Assembly: GCA_035236585.1 (NCBI GenBank)
Contig: CP141138.1
Coordinates: forward strand, 32,313,437 to 32,377,436
Direction: 5' to 3'
DNA length: 64,000 nucleotides
From: Warburgia ugandensis
Lineage: Eukaryota > Streptophyta > Magnoliopsida > Canellales > Canellaceae
A program made the translations under genes and the position numbers. This document shows positions 1-10,528 of the stretch, in pieces. Each line of letters opens with the position of its first letter. The first letter of the stretch is position 1. The notes beneath the pieces are model-generated. The model made no database searches. It was not told the origin of the DNA and was given only the letters and a program-made list of their open reading frames with translations.

Positions 1-259
1 CTGCTTAGACATTTAATATAATGATTATAGGGGCTGTGTATGTGAACCACTGGATGGGTCCTCTTATTTCATAAAATGCATGTCTATCTTATATAAAAAC
101 TATATTATGTATAATATGGGGGTTGAGGTGACATTCAGGTTTTTGAAAAAATGAATTTCAAAGACAACTATCTTTCACTATTTTTTAAATTTAAAATTAG
201 AGGGATGCTACCTTTTGAAAATAAACGCAAAATTTTTTTGGGAAAAACCTAGGGTATCA
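1..259 (+). mobile_element. 3' end of a Del/Tekay-like LTR (X), cut by the window edge
   Basis: This stretch aligns by eye with the last 270 bases of the solo LTR at 38939-44058. Both share the phrase 'gtgaaccactggatgg', then a diverged AT-rich stretch, then an ending of the form 'aaaacc...tcata'. The rest of the element lies outside the window, so its total length is unknown. The assignment to the Del/Tekay group rests on the better-preserved D copy. It is diverged and looks old. Confidence 0.55.
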
Positions 260-711
260 TAGTATATGGTTAGGTGGTTGGTGTGAATCCCATTCAAAGG
301 TGATGGACTTGACATTGCCCCTGCTTCAAGCACCTTTGGCTCTCTAATTCCATCTTTTGCATGCCTTAAGGTGATTTTGATTCTTGATCTCATGTTAGAT
401 TGATGACATTTAGGCCTTGACTCAATCTTTTGATTATGATCTTTAATTTCCCTCTCAATCAATCTAGGCCATTGGATCACCATTTCCCTTCCTACAAAAA
501 GTGAAAACTTTAATTAAATCTTAATAAAATATTATTATTCATATATTTATCCTAAAATAGCCTCTAAACCTACAAAATATCAAATTTTTGAGTCATTAGG
601 TTCAACATGCATGTGGTATAATTTTTGGCCAAAAACCCTAATTTAACCCTATAAGTTATAACACATGGGTAACTATTTAGGTGGTTTTAGTACAAAATTA
701 GACACTTATCA
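260..711 (-). repeat. 3' LTR portion of element L
   Basis: The complement of the LTR start TGATAAGTG lies at 703-711, just after a short G-containing tract (712-720 on the minus strand). The sequence down to about 300 matches the first several hundred bases of the solo LTR at 16880-19669, including 'ccattggatca' and 'tttaggccttg' blocks. The LTR is incomplete where it meets the X LTR. Confidence 0.6.
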
Positions 712-2319
712 CACCCATCAATCAGTATTTTCCTTGTCCAAAGCAAAACATGTGAAATTTTATTTTGCAAAAACTGGTACAAAGTGCCACTTTTGTAGAT
801 ATTTACGATTGCATTTAGCACATGCAACAAGCCCTTAAACCCCTAGTGGACGAATTAGGCCTCACAAGGCTTTGTAGTGAATATACCCACAAAATTCGCA
901 AAATTTTTATGAAAGTTCTTTATTCATTTGAGAAATTTTTTTTCTTATTTAGCCTATATTAATTCCTAACTTTAGCTTGCCAATAAAGATGAATAAAATA
1001 GTTAAAAATCCTACCTTTATGCTAAGGATATCTCATTATTTTATTAAACCTCAGAAATTGAGTGTGTGCTATAACTGATATATAATTCTTAGTTTCCAAG
1101 TCAAATATAACTTAAATTAATCCAAATGTATGCTTTGACTTCAATTCTCACAAGATATACTTGTCACTCAGAAAGAAGTCACTTAGAAAGGTTTAAATCT
1201 CTCATTAATATGTGAGTAGAATATTGTTCATCAAGTCCAAAAATCTCACATATTTTATACAAAAGAACAATAACTTAGAAAAAAGTAGTAATGGTCTCAT
1301 GATAAGATATCAACTACTAAGAATGTTATACTATTCCAAATTCCCTACTCATCTAAATCCATATCCAAGCCATACTGCTCCTAAGATCAAGTTAGGACCT
1401 ATTAGGAAAATATATAGGCTTAGGTAAGGGTTATCAAAAGAATGTGTACAAAGGTAAACAAAGGTTTTCTAGAAAATATATAAAGGTCTTCTATCAATGT
1501 ATTTGCAACTTCACCACTTTTCCTTACAAGAATGAACATTCTTCTTTTTCTTCTTTTTCACTTGACTTTATACATAGCCTTTTTGAACTTTTTCTTCTTT
1601 TTAGCCTTTTTGATGTCCATCTCTTGAATTGTATTGTTCATACTTTTTCCAAAGATGTTCTTCAATCTTCTATACATATTTCCAAAACAAATGGTAATGG
1701 ATATATTTATAGGGATTTAATATAGGTAAAGGTTGCTTGGCTAACAAAGAAAAAGGCTTATATTTTAAAGGCTCAATGGGCTTACTAGTGGAAAATAACT
1801 TAGGGAAGGCTAAAGGCTTTGGGTTTTCCAAGGATGGCCTCCATCATTTGCTAGGTTTCATATGACTTAAGAATGATCATAAACATAAGAGGTATATGGT
1901 ATAGTGATTCTCAATAGTTGACCAAGATGAAGAACAATGAGACCAACTAAGAACTAATGTCCACTAAAGAAAATTTTGAATTTATGTATAACCCTCAGAA
2001 ATGAAGAATGGCTTAAAACTCACTTGATTTATAAGTCTTCACACATATCTTCTTCAGGCTCTCCAAGTATATTTTTTCTTCAACTTTAACTATATATAGA
2101 GCTATTTGTGCAATTAATATTTTGAGTTTAATTTTTCATGAAACACTTGAGAAAAAGTATAAAATAGTGAACTAATTGTATGCAACTCTATTAATAAGCT
2201 AAAGTTTAAGAGATAGTTGAATATTCAAAAAATCTAAATTCTCATCTATATAAAGGGACCTATTAAATTTTTATTTTATTTTTTAAATGCAAGAAAAGCC
2301 TAGAAATTTCATGCATATC

Positions 2320-2360
2320 TGTACCCCTCAACCTGAACTAAACAATGTCCTCAATATTTT
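2320..2360 (-). other. Conserved hairpin plus G-tract of element L
   Basis: On the minus strand the order is a near-palindrome 'aatattgaggacattgttt' followed by a G-tract. The same order occurs in elements A, B and C. It sits about 1.6 kb upstream of the LTR start at 711. Confidence 0.5.
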
Positions 2361-3851
2361 GAAATATAGAACCTTAAATGATGAAGGAATGATGTAGAAT
2401 TTTGAGATTTTCTAAAAAACCCTAGGCTATCTCCCAACAAGCTCTAAGTTTAATATCTTCAAGCAGACAAGGCATGTAACTAACCTAACTTTCTAAACCT
2501 AAACCTAACTAGTTCAACTAATTCTTCTAATCCTAACCCTAATAATGAATTGGGAAAAATTTCTCATGCCACTTTATAATCTCATGGTAGTCTATATATT
2601 TCCTCCACCTTGAAATTTTTGGTGGTGGTAATAATGTGACACGATAGACCATCATGATTTTAAATGTTGTGGGACCACCTTGATAAGCCCCTATTTTTAG
2701 TAATTCATGATAGTCAATATAATTTCTCTACCTCAAAAATTGAGTTGGTGGCAACATAATGACAATGTGGACTACTGTGAAATTGCAATGTGTTGGACCA
2801 TATAGAATTGAATGGTCCTCCTTTTTAACAAATTGAGGGGTGACAACGAACATTGTTCTTAGTTCATCTTTTTCCTCCTTTACTTTTTCCTGAAGTTGGT
2901 GTATAAGCTGACTCTGCACTTCCCTAAAAGATAGTTCTTATATTACTGGAGTTAGGGACATGATTTGGCTTAAATCCTAATTATCTTTTAATGTGTACCA
3001 TAGAGTTGGTTGATGTAGGACAATTACATCAATTGACTCTTTTTCTTCCTATTTAGCTGGCACAGGTAAGGTTTCAATTGGGCTTATATTACTATATGTT
3101 GTTTGTTCCAATAAGGTCTACAGGTCCCAATCAAGTAAATCTTCTATATTGCAACACTTAATTTGTATTTCAGGCTCTGTAGGGGTTTCTACTCTAGCTT
3201 GCCATTAAGAAGTGTCCATCAAAGTCACAGTATCCAACAACTCATTCACCTCCTTAATGGATGCATCTTCATCAAATTCATAAAAATAAGTAGGACACAA
3301 TTTTAGAGGATTTGGGTTGGATGTTTCTAAGTGTTCATTATCTTCATCAAGGGAAGTCTCTTCATCATAAGTGTAATAAGGAGCAGGAGATGGCTCAAGT
3401 AGATATGAGTTGGAGATTCTTGTAAATGGTTATGGACTTTGTGGCTCAAAATAAGATATTTCCATCCTATCATCAATACTAATGGTCAAGGTTGGTTAAA
3501 AACTTTGAGATTCAGTAGGAATTGGTGATTCCCACATTGAAATTCTTTCAAGTGTTTTTTAATCTCATTGCTAATTTTTTTCATTTCCTCAACCCCATTT
3601 TGATGTTCTTAATAATCATGGTGGGAGCCAACAACTCATTCACCTCCTTAAGTGCATCAATATTTTGATCCATTAGTTCACCAAGTCGATGCATATTCTC
3701 TTCTAATGATGATTCTTCATGTTGTAGAGGAAACAACTCATAGGTTGGTATTACTATAGCACTGGGGTATTAAAAAGGGTAGAGCAAGTTGAACCCATGA
3801 TAGTTGATTGTGATATTCTTAATAATCATGGTAGGACCATGATGGTTCTTC

Positions 3852-4049
3852 CTAGTATGATTGATAATCTTGAGACCATGGTTGTTCATGATGGTCTATC
3901 TTAGGATAATAGTCATTCGTAGGGTATGTGAATGCATTGGGTGCATCCATTGGCTCTTGATAATTATCATTGTATGTGGAGTTTGATGGCCATGAAGGAG
4001 TGGGATAGTGAGGTTCAAAATAGGTATTGTTATTATATACTGAGGTCAT
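3852..4049 (-). pseudogene. Tyr/Asn/Pro/Trp-rich reading-frame piece in element L
   Basis: A 65-residue open stretch is dominated by Tyr, Asn, Pro, His and Trp, with recurring W-S/P and Y-Y spacing such as 'YYPKIDHHEQPW'. A related, poorly preserved stretch lies in element A at about 12090-12300, so this was probably part of the coding region of the non-autonomous family. It recalls the low-complexity linker following Gag in plant Ty3 elements, but I see no zinc knuckle and do not assign a function. Composition alone could mislead here. Confidence 0.4.
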
Positions 4050-7023
4050 GGAACAACTTGCTTAGAAGCTATCATCCTAAGTAATTTCATACTATCTATT
4101 CTATTCATCGATTGTCAAATCTAGCCCCTTCTTGATAGGCCTTTGTTCTCAACTTTATGTATAAAAAAATAAATCACTATATACAACAAATGAGTTCTTT
4201 TTTTTTTTTTTATGTGATTTTTTTTTGTAAAACCCTAATTATATGATGGAAACTAAATGTTAGTCCTAAGCTAAATGATGCACAACCAATCCTAGTTGCT
4301 TGCTAACAGGATGAATTGGTGATCTTTATAACGTGTAGGGTGGTAGCTTTTAGACCTAAATCTAGATAGCTGCTCCTTTAATCCAATCTAGACTATTAGT
4401 TACCTATTGGGTTCTGCTTTAAAGTAGTTAATACAATTCTCATGTTATGAGGTATTTAGGCCTCAACCAATGTCACCAGAAGGTATGAAAAGTCACTTGG
4501 ATTTTAAGACACCCACTATAACCATAGTGCTTAGAAGCAACTAAGGTTACTATAAGCTTGAACCCTATGCCTCTTCCTACTTGATTTTAGACTATATTCA
4601 AGGGTTGGGATTGCAAACATATAAGGATGTGACTTATTACCTAAGTGAGGCAAGGATCTGGTGATAAAATCCAGTCCTTATCTTATAAGGGCTCCGGTGG
4701 GGACCTTATTAGTAATGTGATGCATTCCACCATAAAGCAATTAAACATGCAATGCAATACAAAAAGCAAACTAATGCTTACCTGTATCATATTTAACAAA
4801 GGGTTAGCCACCTTAATAGATGGGATACTATAAACATGTAGGCTATGCTTTGGTTATAGCCAAACTTAAACTAGCCTTTATTAAATAGGTGCTTTCTAAT
4901 TCAATGACCCTAAATAATATGCAACTATTTCAATGCATGATCCTAATCTATATGATTTATACTATCATTACAAATGCAAATTTACATTAAATGCACTTTA
5001 TCTTAGAAAATTAAAATTTGGATGAAGAGTGCTTACAATGAGGGTTTCGATGGTGATCAAGTGTGGGCACCATACCCTACACCTGTCCTATATTATTACA
5101 ACCTAATTAAAAATTAAATAAAATTAGAATTAGAATTGGCCTCATTATAATTTCATTGAAATCCTAATCTAGGAAAGCAATGAAAACCTAATCTATGTTA
5201 ATGAAGCTGTGGCTCACAGGATCACTACTCCTTTGCTAATTTTCCTCACACAAAAATCAAACACTTGTGGTCAATAAAGGAAATATGGCAATAAAATGCA
5301 AAAGATGATGAAAATCCTAAACTAATGCACCCAAAACCTATAATAGAGGTAAATAATATAAGGTATGGTCCACTAGATCTCTTCCTTGGAGTTGTATTTA
5401 GGTTAGAAAATCATTATTTTACATATATAAGAAAATTTGATAGTAACAATGTGTAGGAAGTTAAAGTATTTCACAAAATTAATTATGTATTATGATAAGT
5501 ATTCAATTTTGTATAAAAAGCACACAATTAGTAGTCCATGTGTTATCAAATATAGTGTTATTTCTAGGTTTTTTTGAAAAATTTTAACACATGCATTTTT
5601 TAACTAATAATTCAAAAGTTTGATATTTTACAGGTTCTGGAGCTAATCCAAAGTAAGTATGTCATTCATCATAAATTTTTATCATTTAATTAGGGTTTCT
5701 CATCTTTAATAGATTTTGAGAAGGTGATTGAAAAGTTGAGATTGATTAAGATGAGAGTTGAAGATCAAGATTAAAAGATTAAGCCAATGCCTAAAAATGA
5801 CATCAATTGAAGGTGTGAACAAGGTTCAATACCATCTTAAGGCAAGTAAGAAGGCAATGGGAAGCATCAAAGGTGATTAAAATGGTCCATGTAACAAGCT
5901 ATGCAATTCCACCACTTTGTATAAGAAATGAAGCTATGCATGAGGTTAGGAAACCTAAGGAAGCCAAGCCATTCAAGCTTTGAAGCCAAAGGACTTAGCA
6001 ACTCAAGCCATTAAGGAACAGGCCATCAAAGTGAGATATCAAGCCACATGGAATCACACTAATATGTTAAAAGTTTAATTTTGAAGGGATAATTAAAAGG
6101 TTTTGAGAGATATTTGTAAAAGGTAAGATGATCATGCATAGGTGTACCATTCAAGAGAGAAAACCCACTTTCCACCAACCTAATCTAGGGTTCTACAATT
6201 TTAGCTCAAGGAGGGAGGAACCCTCTTAAAAAGATGGCACCTCCCCCTTGCTTGGTTGTCAATTTTGGTGGTTTCCTAATTAGGAAACCCCTAGATCTAC
6301 TTCAATTCAAAGTGCATCAAAAACTCTCGATCTTTCCTACTATTTTCATTTCCTTTTTTCTCTATTTCCAACAACCAATCACCACCTATTTAGGAAGGGG
6401 GGGAACTCAATTCCAATTTCCCTTTCTAATTATATAGCAAATAGCCGTGGTGTCATCCTTAGCCTATACCTCTACCTTATCTCTCCACCTGACTTTCCTA
6501 CCTTGTTGCCCTAGATCTAAATGCATCTTACTTTCCTAGAATAACATCCCATCCAATTGGAAACCCAAAAATCTTTATATGCCTCATGGAATTCTACAAT
6601 TTTCTCTAAGTAGGGGGTTGGTTTCTAACCCCTTGAAAAAGTGGAGTTTTATTCAAGGGAGATCTAGGACTTTATTATTACTATTCTTTGGGGGTGTTCC
6701 ATGAAATTTTCCAAGCTTCCTTTTCTTATTTCTTTCACTTTAATTCTAGGCTAGTTTCTTCCTTTATTTCCTAGTTTTCTTGCTTTGTTTGTTTGTCTTC
6801 TTGATTTACTTTTAGCACATAGAACTAGCTTATCTTTCCTTGAGACTCCCTTTCACACGTCCTATTTTTCTTACTTAATTATTTGAGATCCAAGTTAATT
6901 TTTCTCTAGTTGTGACATCCAAGAGAAATAGTATCTTGAGTCTCTTTTGTTTCCTTCTCATAGTTCTCATAGTTCTTTTGTTCCTTGCTTCTTTCACCTT
7001 GTTTTTCCCTTATTTCTTTGCCT

Positions 7024-7028
7024 TGTTC
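7024..7028 (+). repeat. Left target-site duplication TGTTC of the TRIM multimer
   Basis: TGTTC immediately precedes the inserted terminus TGTAACAAAC. The same five bases follow the insertion at 9449-9453. The uninterrupted sister LTR near 16470-16490 has a single copy in the matching context ('ttgccatgttccttgc'). Confidence 0.85.
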
Positions 7029-8303
7029 TGTAACAAACTGAGGGCCCCACCTAGCAATGATATTGTCCGCTTTGAGCTTTTGGCCAGCATGGTTTTGGTC
7101 TTCCCTCTTAGGGGAAAAGGCCTCGTTACAAGGTAAGTCCTCAGCACTCTTATCAACAGCCTAGTCTCCCCTCCCTAGGCGATGTGGGACTAACTCTCGG
7201 TACTTGCCACTTCGTCCTTCAGCCTATCTTGGGCTACCTCAACCTATCTTGGAGCATCCCCCTCAAGGTATCTTAATGACTACAACGGTTCACCTTTCCC
7301 CCCTTAGGGACACGCGTCCCTGTGTGTTTCCACATGAGTGCCCACGTGCCGCTAGCCTGCCCCATCATTAGGGAACTGGCTTTGATACCATTGTAACAGA
7401 TTGAGGGCTCCACCTAGCAATGATATTGTCTGCTTTGGGCTTTCAGCCCGCATGGTTTTGGTCTTCCCTCTTAGGGGAAAAAGCCTCGTTGCAAGGTATG
7501 TCCTCAACACTCTTATCAACAGCCCAATCTCCCCCTAGATGATGTGGGACTAACTCTCAGTACCTCTCGCTTCGTCCCTCAACCTATCTTGGGCTACCTC
7601 AACCTATCTTGGGGCATCCCCCTCAAGGCATCTTGGTGACTACAACGGTTCACCTTTCCCCCCTTAGGGACACGCGTCCCTGCGTGTTTCCACATGAGTG
7701 CCCATGTGCATCTAGCTCACCCCATCACAAGGGAACTCGCTTTGATACCATTGTAACAAATTGAGGGCCCCACCCAGCAATGATATTGTCCGCTTTGGGC
7801 TTTTAGCCCGCACGATTTTGCTCTTCCCTCTTAGGGGAAAAGGCCTTATTGCAAGGTAAGTCCTCAGCACTCTTATCAACAGCCTAATCTCTCCCCCAGG
7901 CGATGTGGGACTAACTATCAGTACCTCCCGCTTCGTCTCTCGGCCTATCTTGGGCTACCTCAACCTATCTTGGGGCATCCCCCTCAAGGCAACTTGGCCC
8001 ACCCTAAAGGCATCTTGGCGGCTACAACGATTCACCTTTCCCCACCTTAGGGACATGCGTCCTTGCATGTTTCCATGCGAGTGCCCATGTGTAGCTAGCC
8101 CGCCCATCACGAGGGAATTGGCTCTGATACCATTGTAAAGGACTAAGGGACCCACCCAGCAACGATATTGCCTGCTTTGGGCTTTTAGCCCACACAGTTT
8201 TGGTCTTCCCTCTTAGGGAAAAGGCCTCGTTGTAAGGTAAGTCCTCAGCCCTCTTATCAATAGCCCAATCTCCCCTCCCCAAGAGATGTGGGACTAACTC
8301 TCA
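7029..8303 (-). repeat. Four leftward TRIM LTRs in tandem
   Basis: Copies lie at 7029-7199, 7392-7559, 7752-7920 and 8134-8303, all read on the minus strand. Each begins near 'gagagttagtcccacatcg' and ends in TGTTACA or a close variant. The period is 360-382 bases. The complement of the initiator tRNA-Met primer site sits just outside each LTR, best at 8121-8132, also at 7379-7390 and 7739-7750. Confidence 0.8.
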
Positions 8304-8526
8304 GTACCTCCCGCTTCGTCCCTCAACCTATCTTGGGGCATCCCTCTTAAGGCATCTTGGTGACTACAACAGTTCACCTTTCTCCCCTTAGGGACACACG
8401 TCCCCCCGTGTTGCCAGGAACAAATCCTTGAGGGTGATCAAGATGCCTTGAGGGTTGCTAAGATGCCTTGAGGGGGATGCCCCAAGATAGACTGAGGGAC
8501 CCAAGAGGGACAAAAGCGGGAGGTAC

Positions 8527-9448
8527 CGAGAGTTAGTCCCACATCGCTAGGGGGAAGAGTAGTGGGCTGTTGATAAGAGTCTAGGGTGACTCTACTAGTA
8601 ATGATGTGTTTTACCTAGGCAACTGGGTAAGAACAAAGCCGTGACCGTTGGAGTTGTATGGGTGCCATTAGTAGAAAGCAGACAATATTATTGCTGGGTG
8701 GGCCCTTAGTCTATTACAATGGTATCAGATCCAGTTCCCTTATGATGGGGAGGGATAGCCGCACGTGGTCGCTCGCGCGAAAACACACAGGGCCACGTGT
8801 CCTTAAGGGGGGAAAGGTGAACCATTGTAATGGCCAAGATGCCTTAGGGGGATGCCCCAAGATAGGTTGAGGTAGCCCAAGATAGGCTGAAGGACGAAGC
8901 GAGAGGTACTGAGAGTTAGTCCCACATCGCCTGGGGAAGGGAGACTAGGTTGTTGATAAGAGTGTTGAGGACTTACCTTGTAACGAGGCCTTTTCTCTTA
9001 AGAGGGAAGACCAAAACTAGGCTGGCCAAAAGCCTAAAGTGGACAATATCATTGCTGGGTGGGTCCCTCAGTTTGTTACAATGGTATCAGAGCCAGTTCC
9101 CTCGTCATGGGGCGAGCTAGCCGCATGTGGGCGCTCACGTGGAAATACGCAGGGACGTGTGTCCCTAAGGGGGGAAAGGTGAATCATTGTAGTGGCCAAG
9201 ATGCTTTAAGGGGGATGCCCCAAAATAGGCTGAGGGACCCAAAGAAGACAATATTGTATCCACTGCGTCACTCTGATACACGGTATGATGCGTTTTAAAG
9301 CCATGAGGCACTCTGTGCTAAAGTAGACAACGAAGGGCTGTTGATAAGAGTCCGGGGTGACTCTACTAGTAATGACACATTTTCCTGCACAACTGGGTAA
9401 GAACAAAGCCGTGATCGTTGGCGGTGTATGGGACTCCTAGCTGTTACA
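8527..9448 (+). repeat. Rightward TRIM LTRs
   Basis: Copies lie at 8527-8718, 8910-9080 and about 9250-9448, read on the plus strand. The first and third share a variant middle segment ('ctgggtaagaacaaagccgt') absent from the other LTRs, so two LTR subtypes are mixed in one array. The last copy also carries 'gatgcgttttaaagcc', a word seen in many plant TRIM LTRs. Confidence 0.7.
9082..9093 (+). other. TRIM primer-binding site, initiator tRNA-Met type
   Basis: TGGTATCAGAGC follows an LTR end (TGTTACA, 9074-9080) after one base. It matches the complement of the 3' end of plant initiator tRNA-Met, the usual primer for TRIM and Copia elements. A variant copy is at 8720-8731. Confidence 0.85.
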
Positions 9449-9453
9449 TGTTC
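9449..9453 (+). repeat. Right target-site duplication TGTTC of the TRIM multimer
   Basis: This is identical to 7024-7028 and directly follows the inserted terminus TGTTACA. After it the LTR of element A resumes with 'cttgcttctt'. Confidence 0.85.
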
Positions 9454-10510
9454 CTTGCTTCTTTTCTCCATCTTTTGCTTTGATTTTCTCTCTTGAATTC
9501 AAATTCATGATATCTGAGTTTGGATTGTGATCACTAAAGTGTGTTTAATTCATGCCTTGAATCAAGTTCTAGGCCTTAGAAAAGTGCACAATTTCCAACC
9601 TTATTATTTATGTACATGTGCACCATTGTTGGGTGTAATTTTAAGTCAATGAATAAATTTGTTTCAAGAGCATGGTTTATATTTAATAATACTAGTAAAT
9701 TAATTTTAATTTTGAGGTTATATTCCATGAAAAGTACTTGTTAAGTTTCTTTCAATTCCTTACATGAATTGAGTTTTATATAGACCATGTTGCTAGAATT
9801 TTTTCTGTGCAATGTCCAGTAGTCCATACAGCTTGTTTACTGAAAATCTTAGGAACCTATTTAGCTTTTTAATTACTTTAGTAAGTTCTTTGATTATTTT
9901 TGGTGTTATATTTTAATTCATAATTTCTAGCCATCTTTCACTCATGAACTGTGTGCACAACTCCATGAGTTTTGTACATGGCAAGTGGGTGAATTTTTTT
10001 TGAGTGGATTGTTGTTCTTTCATTTCATCTTAGTTTAGCATTACTTGTTTAGTTATTTGCATCTTAGTTTAGTTTTAGAAAGTTTCCTTTTTGAGTTTTA
10101 GAAATTTTTGGAATTAGAAAGTGTTAAATTAAGAAAGTTTACTTTTTTAGTAAATTTCCTTATGTTAAGTTTCTTTGGTTAATTCATTATAGTTTTGCAT
10201 TATTTTATTTTATTGAATTCATATTAGTTAGGAAAGTTTCTAATTTCATTGAATATCTTCATTTTTAGAAAATTTTCTTTACATATAGTTTCTAATGTAG
10301 TGCATGTTTCCAATTTGATGTTGCTTAATTTCCTAGTTTAAATTCAAATCCAATTCAATCTCTCTCTCTCTTTAGTTAAAGTTAAAAATTTTAAATAAGA
10401 TATGTCCAATATAAAAATTTGTGAGATTCCTTGTGGGATTGACCTCTCTCGTGTGCAATACTATATTGATTTGTGTACCTACGAGTAATTTTAAAGCTAC
10501 ATTAAGTTTT

Positions 10511-10528
10511 TGGACCCATTGCTAGGGA
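10511..10528 (+). other. Primer-binding-like site of element A
   Basis: 'tggacccattgctaggga' lies about 10 bases after the 5' LTR end. It resembles the 'TGGCGCCGTTGCCGGGGA' type primer site used by plant Athila/Tat elements (tRNA-Asp/Glu family). The match is partial. Confidence 0.6.

Larger units (their letters stand above)
260..5492 (-). mobile_element. Non-autonomous Athila-like LTR retrotransposon fossil (L)
   Basis: Read on the minus strand, this region runs parallel to the internal part of element A (10502-15030). Shared landmarks are the stretch near 5030-5080, which matches 10800-10860 (a segment about a 'gtgtggg' motif), the Tyr/Asn/Pro-rich coding piece near 3850-4050, the hairpin/G-tract block near 2320-2360, and a noncoding tail that ends at an LTR start at position 711. 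No RT, RNase H or integrase signature is visible, so I call it a non-autonomous derivative. Its 5' LTR is not recognised; element A begins at 5493. It is old and broken in several places. Confidence 0.6.
7029..9448. mobile_element. TRIM multimer with two opposed halves
   Basis: This is a GC-richer block made of about seven LTR copies (mostly 168-192 bp) separated by internal stretches of about 190 bp. The unit is that of a terminal-repeat retrotransposon in miniature: a short LTR containing the 'tcccacatcg' and 'gacaatat' words common in plant TRIMs, then a primer-binding site complementary to initiator tRNA-Met (TGGTATCAGAGC), then a short noncoding spacer ending in a purine-rich stretch. 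The first four units face left (7029 to about 8420) and the remainder face right (about 8430-9448). The whole block interrupts the LTR of element A between perfect TGTTC duplications. Copies differ from each other visibly, so the array is not recent. Confidence 0.8.
5493..10501 (+). repeat. 5' LTR of element A, interrupted by a TRIM multimer
   Basis: The LTR starts TGATAAGTATTC and ends near 'aaagctaca', directly before the primer-binding site. It is homologous to 15031-20281. Removing the insertion at 7029-9448 and one copy of its 5-bp target duplication leaves about 2.6 kb. Confidence 0.75.

Noticed and set aside
2490-2545. Telomere-like words ('aacctaaacctaac', 'ctaaccctaataatg').
   Set aside because: These are isolated degenerate copies inside element L with no array of the plant telomere heptamer.
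7905-9406. Several open frames of 60-90 residues on both strands in the GC-richer block.
   Set aside because: They are products of the repeated TRIM units in different frames. TRIMs do not encode proteins, and no motif is visible.
9350-9430. Possible 5S rRNA-like segment in the TRIM LTR, as in Cassandra elements ('gggtgactctactag').
   Set aside because: Only a few bases resemble the 5S internal promoter. The A box, intermediate element and C box could not be placed, so I keep the general TRIM assignment.
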